Under the pieces are notes generated by a model. That model had not been told where the DNA came from and made no database searches. It saw only the letters and a program-made list of their open reading frames with translations. The position numbers and the translations under genes are program-made. Shown one piece after another: positions 57,239-64,000 of a stretch of DNA of 64,000 nucleotides. Each line of letters opens with the position of its first letter. Position 1 is the stretch's first letter. Source of the DNA: Pinibacter aurantiacus. Lineage in GTDB: Bacteria; Bacteroidota; Bacteroidia; Chitinophagales; Chitinophagaceae. Where the stretch lies: contig NZ_JAHSPG010000013.1 of NCBI RefSeq assembly GCF_019130065.1, forward strand, positions 372,001 to 436,000. Reading direction: 5' to 3'.

Positions 57239-59611
57239 ATGATGAAAAAGTTCTTGATTCCTTTTGGATTTCTACTTTTTGTTGTAGGAAAATCGAACGC
57301 TCAAAACACTCAAAACAATCCGGGTTCCAACCACGGAAACAAGTTTGAGCAATTGGGTGGCATTCTGCCTACGCCAAATGAGTACCGTACCGCAAGTGGA
57401 GCGCCAGGCCCCAAATATTGGCAGCAGCGCGCCGATTACGACATTAAATGTGACCTGGACGAAAGCAAGTTGAAGCTCACGGGTAGTGAAACCATCACTT
57501 ACTGGAACAACTCTCCCGACGTACTCACTTATCTGTGGCTACAACTCGACGAAAATGAGCACAGTTCTAAAAATAATGCAAACTATCAGGATGGAAGCTC
57601 TATGCCTGACACTACAAGTAGTCAGCAGGTAAGCCGCTATGCCGCTCAAAACGCACCCAACAATGGCGGTGTAAACATCACCAAATTAACAGACGGCCTT
57701 GGCGCTGCAATGAAATACACGATCAATAAAACAATGATGCGTGTTGAATTGCCTACTCCATTGAAACCGGGCAAACAGATCGTTTTGAAGGTTGATTGGA
57801 ACTATTTTATCAGCAACCGTATGAAAGAAGGCGGTCGTGGTGGTTACGAATTTTTCCCTGAAGACGGAAACTATCTTTTCACGATCACTCAGTGGTACCC
57901 TCGTCTTTGCGTCTACAGCGATTTCCAGGGCTGGCAAAACCACCAGTTCACTGGTCGTGGCGAATTCGCTTTGACCTTCGGAAATTTCAAAGTGCAAATG
58001 ACCGTTCCTGCTGATCACGTGGTGGGCGGAACCGGCGAATGTCAAAACTATCAGCAAGTACTGTCTCCGGCACAGTTTGCACGCTGGCAAAAAGCGCAAA
58101 CTACCAAAGAGCCAGTCGAAGTAGTTACGCTTGATGAAGCAAAAAAATCTGAGCTGGATAAAACTGCAAAGACCAAAACTTGGATCTTCAAAGCAGACAA
58201 CGTTCGGGACTTTGCATGGGGAAGCAGCCCTAAGTTTGTGTGGGATGCAATGCCTGCCTATGTTGAAGGTAAAAAAGTAATGTGCATGAGCTTCTACGGC
58301 AAAGAAGCGTATAACCTTTACCGTAAGTTCTCTACAAAAGCGGTTGCTCATACCATTAAAACATATTCTAAATTTACCATTCCTTATCCATACCCTGTTG
58401 CTCAAAGCGTAGAGGCTTCGAACGGTATGGAATATCCAATGATATGCTTCAACTACGGCCGTACAGAAAAAGACGGCACATACAGCGAGGCTACTAAATA
58501 TGGCATGCTTGGCGTAGTAATTCACGAAGTGGGACACAACTTCTTCCCTATGATCGTTAACAGCGATGAGCGTCAATGGACATGGATGGATGAAGGTTTG
58601 AACACGTTTGTAGAATACCTGACAGAAGAATTGTACGACAACAAATTTCCTTCTCGTCGCGGACCGGCTTTCACCATTACTGATTACATGAAATTGCCGA
58701 AAGATCAGCTGGAACCGATCATGACGAACTCTGAAAACATCGTGCAGTTTGGACCAAATGCGTATTCTAAGCCAGCAACAGGTTTAAACATTTTGCGCGA
58801 AACCATCATGGGTCGCGAATTGTTTGATTACGCTTTTAAAGAATATGCAAGACGCTGGGCATTCAAGCATCCAACGCCTGCGGATTTCTTCCGCACCATG
58901 GAAGATGCTAGTGCAGAAGATCTTGACTGGTTCTGGAGAGGTTGGTTCTTTGGCACAGATCCTTGCGACATCGCTTTGGATAGCGTGAAAGGATTTAAAC
59001 CAGAGTTCATCACTAAATCTAATGGCCCTGCAGTTGTTTATAAAAAATTGGCAGGTCCACAGGTGAATGCATTTGAAGACATTTCTAAAGTGCGCAACCG
59101 TGATGATAAAAACATTCAGTTCTTAACGGATGCGGATACCACGCTTCGCGATTTCTACTGGAAATATGATCGCGGTATTGAGCCGTACGACTCTACAAGT
59201 GTTGCCATTCCGAACAATACAACTGCGGCTACTTTAACAGATGAAGAGAAAAAAGCAATCGCCGATCAAAATTTCTATCAATTATACTTCACCAACAAAG
59301 GCGGTCTTGTAATGCCAATTATTATTGAGTGGACGTACAAAGACGGCACTAAAGAAGTTGAAAGAATTCCGGCCCAGGTTTGGCGCAAAAGCGAAACCAA
59401 ACTTTCTAAAATATTTGTAAAGAACAAAGAGGTGGCAAGCATTAAACTTGACCCAATGCGTGAAACTGCAGATATAGATGAAAGCAACAACAGCTGGCCG
59501 AATGTATCTACTCCTAGCCGCTTCCAGGTTTTCAAAGCTGCTGAGCAAGCCCGCGGTCAATCAACCGGCGGCAACCCAATGCAGGCTGCTGAGAAGAAGA
59601 AAGGATTTTAA
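57239..59611 (+). CDS. M1-family zinc metallopeptidase (secreted)
   Basis: 790 aa. Signal peptide about 1-21 (VGKSNAQ). Gluzincin core HEVGH (429-433) with third ligand Glu452 in WMDEGLNTF, exactly 19 residues on. The exopeptidase GAMEN-type loop appears as SNGMEYPM (about 397-404). N-terminal beta domain about 60-250; C-terminal beta and helical part. Probably a periplasmic aminopeptidase. Ends in an AAAAGT repeat and a terminator. Confidence 0.9.
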   Translation: MMKKFLIPFGFLLFVVGKSNAQNTQNNPGSNHGNKFEQLGGILPTPNEYRTASGAPGPKYWQQRADYDIKCDLDESKLKLTGSETITYWNNSPDVLTYLWLQLDENEHSSKNNANYQDGSSMPDTTSSQQVSRYAAQNAPNNGGVNITKLTDGLGAAMKYTINKTMMRVELPTPLKPGKQIVLKVDWNYFISNRMKEGGRGGYEFFPEDGNYLFTITQWYPRLCVYSDFQGWQNHQFTGRGEFALTFGNFKVQMTVPADHVVGGTGECQNYQQVLSPAQFARWQKAQTTKEPVEVVTLDEAKKSELDKTAKTKTWIFKADNVRDFAWGSSPKFVWDAMPAYVEGKKVMCMSFYGKEAYNLYRKFSTKAVAHTIKTYSKFTIPYPYPVAQSVEASNGMEYPMICFNYGRTEKDGTYSEATKYGMLGVVIHEVGHNFFPMIVNSDERQWTWMDEGLNTFVEYLTEELYDNKFPSRRGPAFTITDYMKLPKDQLEPIMTNSENIVQFGPNAYSKPATGLNILRETIMGRELFDYAFKEYARRWAFKHPTPADFFRTMEDASAEDLDWFWRGWFFGTDPCDIALDSVKGFKPEFITKSNGPAVVYKKLAGPQVNAFEDISKVRNRDDKNIQFLTDADTTLRDFYWKYDRGIEPYDSTSVAIPNNTTAATLTDEEKKAIADQNFYQLYFTNKGGLVMPIIIEWTYKDGTKEVERIPAQVWRKSETKLSKIFVKNKEVASIKLDPMRETADIDESNNSWPNVSTPSRFQVFKAAEQARGQSTGGNPMQAAEKKKGF

Positions 59612-59640
59612 AAAGTAAAAATTCAAAAATAAAAAGTCAA

Positions 59641-59673
59641 AAAGCGTCTCCGGTTTCTCGGGACGCTTTTTTT
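59641..59673 (+). terminator. Intrinsic terminator of the M1 peptidase gene
   Basis: AAGCGTC...GACGCTT stem followed by an 8-T run, 30 bp after the stop. Confidence 0.88.
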
Positions 59674-59700
59674 TGGGGCAATGTTTATAATTTATAGTCA

Positions 59701-59794
59701 CGAATACTTACCACTAAGACACTAAGGACACTAAGTTGCACTAAGGGTTTTCTTAGTGAGGCTTAGTGTCCTTAGTGCCTTAGTGGTAAATGAG
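59701..59794. repeat. CACTAAGG element, copy 1 (core orientation A)
   Basis: 94-bp palindromic element. The 35-bp left flank (CTTACCACTAAGACAC...) and 33-bp right flank (...TAGTGGTAAATGAG) match copy 2 in the same orientation. The 26-bp core at 59736-59761 begins TTGCACTAAGGG. Confidence 0.95.
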
Positions 59795-59820
59795 GGTGTT
59801 GAACTCGAGCCTTCTTTTTC

Positions 59821-60030
59821 TTAATGCAATACGTCCGGATAAGCTTTTAATGGCAACAGCAGTTCTGTCAATAAGTGAATAGCATTCCACTCCGCGACAC
59901 CGTCGGTGACTTGTTGAGAGTCTTTCAACAAGAGCAGGTGCAAAAGACTGTGTTGAAGATCATGCAAGGTTTCATTTGGCGAAGGGGTTGTAATCTCAAT
60001 GACGAGTTTGTTGTCAAAAAATTTGACCAT
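59821..60030 (-). CDS. Small protein, 69 aa, unknown function
   Basis: From the ATG at 60030 (MVKFFDNKLVIEITTPSP). Ordered beta-strand then two helices (TLHDLQHSLLHLLLLKDSQ, IHLLTELLLPLKAYP), giving coding-like composition for a compact soluble protein. Frame continues upstream to 60126, but without coding character. It is enclosed by the two CACTAAGG elements and the outer arms. Not recognised. Confidence 0.55.
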   Translation of the reverse strand: MVKFFDNKLVIEITTPSPNETLHDLQHSLLHLLLLKDSQQVTDGVAEWNAIHLLTELLLPLKAYPDVLH

Positions 60031-60471
60031 AAAAGTGTTTTTCAGATGAAAGAAAAAACCCGTGTTTAGGTGTCTGACGCACACAATTATGTAAAGCGTT
60101 CGGCAGCTTTCGCTGTTCCGCACCATGCACGGGCAATAATAAAAATAAACATTTCATAATTGTTTTTCAGAAATGTAAATGTAGCAGCCGTTCCAAACTA
60201 ACTGTTATGGATTCGGTCATTTATCTTACTAAAAGCTAACAGCCGTCCAATTTGTGGTCTCGAATGCTTACCACTAAGACACTAAGGGCACTAAGCCTCA
60301 CTAAGAAAACCCTTAGTGCAACTTAGTGCCCTTAGTGCCATAGTGGTAAATGAGAGAAATGCACTTTTGACTTTTACCTTTTGAATTTTGAATTTTCACT
60401 TTTGCCTTCATAATAAATTAACACTATTCAATTTTTGAAATACTGTTGCATTTTTCTAGCTTTGTGCCCAG
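60031..60471. other. 441-bp region without a supported gene
   Basis: Holds the second CACTAAGG element (60261-60354), the right outer arm (60365-60405) and an AT-rich leader to the 105-aa gene. No other gene or RNA seen. Confidence 0.6.
60261..60354. repeat. CACTAAGG element, copy 2 (core orientation B)
   Basis: 94-bp element with the same flanks as copy 1 but its 26-bp core (60296-60321, beginning CCTCACTAAG) is the exact reverse complement of the core of copy 1. The arm pair GGAC/GTCC of copy 1 is GGGC/GCCC here, a compensatory change. Confidence 0.95.
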
Positions 60472-60789
60472 ATGCGCAAATCCTTCATAAGATTCATTAC
60501 GATTTTAATGCTTTTGGTGTTTACCCAAAAGATGGGATTGCGTTTGTGGCTACACAACTGGTATCACACTGAGCTGGCAAATGAAAAGAAGGACCCTCTT
60601 TCTTCCAACGAAGACAAATCTTTCAAGTGCGATTGTATCGACGACTTTTTAATGCCGCTTGATGAAGCGCCTGTCTTTTCCCTGCATGTTCCCACACAGA
60701 AATTCACAACAATCTTCTCTGTTTATAATCCTCCCTTTTCATCTGCAGAAAAGCTATTCTGCTCGCTGAAAGGCCCGCCAATGGTATAG
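60472..60789 (+). CDS. Small secreted protein upstream of TonB receptor
   Basis: 105 aa. N-terminal hydrophobic helix (SFIRFITILMLLVFTQKMG) then a Cys-containing segment KSFKCDCIDDFLMPLDEAPV. Similar small proteins are often encoded before TonB-dependent receptors in Bacteroidota, as here (141 bp upstream). Function unknown; Cys-x-Cys might bind metal. Confidence 0.7.
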   Translation: MRKSFIRFITILMLLVFTQKMGLRLWLHNWYHTELANEKKDPLSSNEDKSFKCDCIDDFLMPLDEAPVFSLHVPTQKFTTIFSVYNPPFSSAEKLFCSLKGPPMV

Positions 60790-60930
60790 AAATCAGGAAT
60801 TAGAAATTATGAATTAGAAATGACACAGTCTGTCCCTTTCCTAATTCATCATCCTTCATTCATAACTCCCTTGTGAAAACGCTCTCATGCTTCACACGCA
60901 TTGGTGCATTTCACTAAATATCCATTTGGC

Positions 60931-63420
60931 ATGAAATCAATTTTTATACGACTTATTATACTCTTTGTTTCTATACATACTTACCAGTTAATTTCTGCGC
61001 AGAATAAGACCAGCAAATCGCCGGGATCGTTATCCGGCAATATTTTTGAGAAGAAAACCAGCAGTCCTTTGCCTAAGGCAACAATCTATATTCCTGATCT
61101 TCAAATGGGAACTGTGGCAGATGATAGCGGACATTACTCCTTTAAAACACTTCCGCAAGGCACGTATCTCGTTGAGGTACACTATATAGGATATAAAGCC
61201 CAAACAAGAAACATAACTGTAAACGGCGCTATTCGCAAACAGGACTTTGCCTTAACTGACGAAGTGGTGGAAGAAGGAACGGTGGTGATCACCGGTACGT
61301 CGAAAGCCACGCAAATCAAACGTAGTCCCGTTCCCATCGTGGCGGTCAACCACACATACCTTACCACAAACCTGAGTTCAAATATTATAGATGCCATTGC
61401 GAAAGTGCCCGGTGTAACTGCGCTTACAACAGGACCTAATGTTTCCAAGCCTTTTATTCGCGGGTTGGGTTACAATAGAATTCTAACCTTGTTCGATGGT
61501 GTTCGGCAGGAAGGCCAGCAATGGGGCGATGAGCACGGCATTGAAGTGGACCAATATGGAGTTGACAGGATTGAAGTAATCAAAGGCCCGGCCAGCTTGA
61601 GTTATGGCTCCGATGCATTGGCAGGCGTCGTAAACCTCATTCCTACTCCTCAACCACAGGATGGCAAAATAAAAGGTGAAGTGCAGGCAGAATATCAAAC
61701 CAACAATGGAATGTTTGGAGGAACGGCAATGCTTTCTGGCAATAAAAACGGTTTCGAATGGATGGGACGTGTTTCGCACAAAGAAGCCACCAACTACAGA
61801 AATAAGATTGACGGAAGGGTTTTTAATACAGGATTTAAAGAAACAGATGCGACCGTTGCAATGGGTCTGCATGGCAACTGGGGCTACACGCATTTGAACC
61901 TTTCTATGTTTGATGACCTGCAGGAAATTCCAGACGGCAGCAGAGACTCAACAACAGGAAAATTCACGAAACAAATTACCGAAGATGATGTGTACAGGCC
62001 GATCGTAAGTGATGATGAATTAAAGTCGTATGCTATCACTCCATTACATCAACATGTGCAACATTACAGGGGCTATCTTAACAACAATTTCATTTTGGGC
62101 AACAATGGCAGATTGGGCGTTAACCTTGGCTTTCAGCGCAGTGTAAGAAGAGAGTTCAGCCATCCTGAAGCGCCTTACCAGGACGTTGCTGGGTTGTACT
62201 TACAGATGAATACTTATTCGTACGATGTAAAATATTACCTGCCCGAAATAAATGGTTGGAACTTTACTACAGGAGTGAATGGAATGTACCAGGAAAATAA
62301 TGTAACAAAAGGAACAGAGTTTGTGATTCCTTCTTATCATCAGTTTGATGTGGGACCTTTTGCTTTGATAAAGAAAACATTCGGTAGGCTGGACATTGCA
62401 GGCGGCGTGCGCTACGACAGCAGATCTTTTAACAACAGTGCATTGTACACCGGCATCGATCCTGTTTCTGGTTTTGAGAAACCTGTGTTTGGCGCAGATA
62501 CGGTGGGCGCAGAAAATCCGTTTCACGATTACAAACATACGTACTCCGGCTTCTCAGGAAGCGTAGGTGCCACCTATAATGTTTCGGAAAAATTTGCATT
62601 GAAAGGAAATATTTCACGCGGTTATCGTGCACCAAACATTTCTGAAATTTCTGCCAATGGCGTTCACCCCGGAACGAATATTTATCAAGTGGGCAACGAT
62701 GAGTTTAAACCGGAATTCTCTTTGCAGGAAGATCTTGGTCTCTCCTATACTTCAAAATATGTTATCATTAATTTCAGTGTGTTTAACAACACTATTTCCA
62801 ATTACATTTTTAATCAGAAACTTGGTGCTACTGGTGGCGGAGACTCTCTTCTCAACGGCAACACTGTTTATAAATTTCAGCAGGGAAAAGCGAATTTATA
62901 TGGCGGTGAATTGAGTGTTGACTTCCATCCGATAAAACCATTGCACTTCGAGAATAGTGTGTCTGTTGTGTATGGCGATAATAAAGATGTAAGTGGTGCC
63001 GTGAAGACTGACAGCAACAGATATCTTCCGTTCATCCCACCGTTACATGGCATTTCTGAATTGCGTTATGACTTTGATGCGAAGGCCCATCACATTGTTG
63101 ACGGTTTCGCGAAAGTACAATTGGCTTACTATGCAAAACAGGACCGCGTTTATCTCACCGACAATACAGAAAGCGCTACACCTGGCTATGCCTTGGTTAA
63201 TGCCGGTGTTGGTGCGGGTTTCACCAGCAAAAAAGGTAAAACAATGTTCAATGTATACCTGATGGCGAACAACATTTTTGACGTTGCCTATTGGGACCAC
63301 TTGAACAGGCTGAAATACTTCCTGTACTCAGATACAGACACGAATCCAAACCACGGGATACGAAACATGGGAAGGAATTTTTCGCTTAAAATCAATGTAC
63401 CGCTGGAGTGGAATAACTAA
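60931..63420 (+). CDS. TonB-dependent outer-membrane receptor with CarboxypepD_reg-like domain
   Basis: 829 aa from the ATG at 60931. Signal peptide MKSIFIRLIILFVSIHTYQLISA. N-terminal carboxypeptidase-regulatory-like domain (about 30-110; SGNIFEKKTSSPLPKATIYI, GTYLVEVHYIGYKAQ), plug domain (about 130-240; GVTALTTGPNVSKPFIRGLGYNRILTLFDGVRQ, VIKGPASLSYGSDALAG), then a 22-strand barrel ending in FSLKINVPLEW. Not SusC-like by size and plug; a siderophore, haem or metal ligand is more likely. Paired with the small protein upstream. No SusD partner. Confidence 0.9.
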   Translation: MKSIFIRLIILFVSIHTYQLISAQNKTSKSPGSLSGNIFEKKTSSPLPKATIYIPDLQMGTVADDSGHYSFKTLPQGTYLVEVHYIGYKAQTRNITVNGAIRKQDFALTDEVVEEGTVVITGTSKATQIKRSPVPIVAVNHTYLTTNLSSNIIDAIAKVPGVTALTTGPNVSKPFIRGLGYNRILTLFDGVRQEGQQWGDEHGIEVDQYGVDRIEVIKGPASLSYGSDALAGVVNLIPTPQPQDGKIKGEVQAEYQTNNGMFGGTAMLSGNKNGFEWMGRVSHKEATNYRNKIDGRVFNTGFKETDATVAMGLHGNWGYTHLNLSMFDDLQEIPDGSRDSTTGKFTKQITEDDVYRPIVSDDELKSYAITPLHQHVQHYRGYLNNNFILGNNGRLGVNLGFQRSVRREFSHPEAPYQDVAGLYLQMNTYSYDVKYYLPEINGWNFTTGVNGMYQENNVTKGTEFVIPSYHQFDVGPFALIKKTFGRLDIAGGVRYDSRSFNNSALYTGIDPVSGFEKPVFGADTVGAENPFHDYKHTYSGFSGSVGATYNVSEKFALKGNISRGYRAPNISEISANGVHPGTNIYQVGNDEFKPEFSLQEDLGLSYTSKYVIINFSVFNNTISNYIFNQKLGATGGGDSLLNGNTVYKFQQGKANLYGGELSVDFHPIKPLHFENSVSVVYGDNKDVSGAVKTDSNRYLPFIPPLHGISELRYDFDAKAHHIVDGFAKVQLAYYAKQDRVYLTDNTESATPGYALVNAGVGAGFTSKKGKTMFNVYLMANNIFDVAYWDHLNRLKYFLYSDTDTNPNHGIRNMGRNFSLKINVPLEWNN

Positions 63421-63421
63421 T

Positions 63422-63491
63422 GCTTAACGCTAAACGCCTAACGCTTAAGGCGGTTAGCCTTGCGTTTAGCATTAGGCGTTTAGCGTTAAGC
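63422..63491. repeat. Perfect 20-bp inverted repeat of GCTTAACGC words
   Basis: Arms 63422-63441 (GCTTAACGCTAAACGCCTAA) and 63472-63491 are exact complements. Begins one base after the TonB receptor stop. Each arm is a tandem of the TAACGC/TAAACGC word with several TAA triplets. Confidence 0.9.
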
Positions 63492-63524
63492 TATTATTGT
63501 TAAATTGTGTCATAATCAACTACC

Positions 63525-64000
63525 ATGAACACCACTCCTACAACATTGTTCCTCGATATCGGCGGTGTGTTGCTTACCAACGGCTGGGACCGCAATGCAC
63601 GCAAACAGGCTTCTCAACAATTCAACCTTGATCTGCCTGAGCTTGAAGAAAGGCATCACCTGACCTTTGATACATACGAGGAAGGAAAACTTTCGCTGGA
63701 AGAATATCTTACAAGAATTGTTTTCTACGAACCAAGATCATTTACAAGGGAAGCTTTTATCAATTTTATACAATCGCAATCGCAGCCTTATAACGAGATG
63801 ATCGACATGATCTGTCAGCTCAAAAAGAAATACAATCTAAAGATCGCCGTTGTAAATAATGAGGGCAAAGAATTTAACGAGTTTAGAATAAGTAAATTCA
63901 AATTGAATTCTTTTGTCGATTTCTTTATCTCGTCTTGCTATGTGCACATGCGCAAACCCGATGCTGATATTTTTAAACTGGCGCTAAACATTGCACAGGT
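63525..64000 (+). CDS. Partial HAD-superfamily hydrolase (C-terminus beyond window)
   Basis: First 158 residues visible. Motif I LFLDIGGVLLTNGWD (residues 8-22) with nucleophile Asp11 but Gly rather than Asp at the +2 position (DIGGV), motif II VVNNEGKEF and motif III region MRKPDADIFKLAL. Resembles YihX/epoxide-hydrolase-type HADs with a GG variation. Function unknown. Runs off the right edge. Confidence 0.8.
   Translation, partial: MNTTPTTLFLDIGGVLLTNGWDRNARKQASQQFNLDLPELEERHHLTFDTYEEGKLSLEEYLTRIVFYEPRSFTREAFINFIQSQSQPYNEMIDMICQLKKKYNLKIAVVNNEGKEFNEFRISKFKLNSFVDFFISSCYVHMRKPDADIFKLALNIAQ

Larger units (their letters stand above)
59612..60405. repeat. Composite: nested inverted repeats around a small gene
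   Basis: Outer arms 59612-59642 (AAAAGTAAAAATTC words) and 60365-60405 (TTTTGACTTTTACC words) are complementary. Inside lie the two CACTAAGG elements (59701-59794, 60261-60354), and between these the 69-aa gene. The left arm overlaps the stop region of the M1 peptidase. Confidence 0.75.

Noticed and set aside
57686-58576. 296-codon open frame on the minus strand
   Set aside because: Antisense to the M1 peptidase, which has a full zinc site; no family features in this frame.
60127-60260. Possible N-terminal extension or second small gene upstream of 60030
   Set aside because: Frame continues to 60126, but the residues look random and an ATG at 60030 fits the coding part better.
60931-63420. 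SusC-type receptor
   Set aside because: Length (829 aa) and plug features suit a general TonB receptor; no SusD follows.

Overview
The window looks like chromosomal DNA of a Bacteroidota bacterium, most likely a member of the Chitinophagaceae or a close relative. The reasons are the short primary sigma factor, a GGGP-synthase-type prenyltransferase, the DUF2851, DUF6702, HupE and M1-peptidase neighbourhoods, a CarboxypepD_reg-like TonB receptor, a type IX secretion-like tail on a PNGase, and the general lack of Shine-Dalgarno sequences. No tRNA, rRNA, CRISPR array, transposase or prophage was seen.

Layout. 1-2,860: a partial secreted protein, a small TPR protein, a lipoprotein and a 91-aa protein. 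2,872-14,771: a minus-strand run for fucosylated and sulfated glycans (SDR, L-fuconate dehydratase, mutarotase, FucP-type permease, sulfatase, GH29 fucosidase, second sulfatase, PNGase F-like amidase), divergent from an AraC-type regulator. PNGase, sulfatases and fucosidase would release fucose outside the cytoplasm, the permease would import it, and the mutarotase, SDR and FucD would begin oxidative L-fucose catabolism. Lactonase and later steps are not here, nor is a SusC/SusD pair. 14,930-18,787: TPR, VOC, DUF3179 and a small membrane protein. 19,024-24,753: the mutagenesis cassette imuA-imuB-dnaE2. 24,821-30,842: aminotransferase, GH78-like rhamnosidase, YeeE/YedE pair, DUF1398 and a Rossmann protein. 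30,940-38,147: two very large paralogous secreted proteins that join inactive-looking esterase modules to a clan GH-A-like barrel. 38,355-46,040: stress and metabolic genes including an ECF42-type sigma factor with its YCII/DGPF partner. 46,337-52,275: housekeeping genes (trxB, primary sigma factor, DUF2851, maf, prenyltransferase, kdsC). 52,605-64,000: secreted, 2H-phosphoesterase, methyltransferase, propeller, DUF6702, HupE, M1 peptidase, TonB receptor and a partial HAD gene.

The most unusual structure lies between the genes. Many gene 3' ends run directly into inverted repeats whose arms are tandem copies of a short word (examples: TTGAGAG, TTTGAAAA, AATTAAGAATTAGG, CACTAAGG, AATAACTG, AAAAGTCAAAAG). 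The word on the sense strand carries stop codons, and in about sixteen genes the natural stop codon lies inside the repeat. A related set of GTAG...CTAC palindromes does the same. Two copies of the CACTAAGG element have identical flanks but exactly inverted 26-bp cores, and one compensatory base-pair change in the arms.
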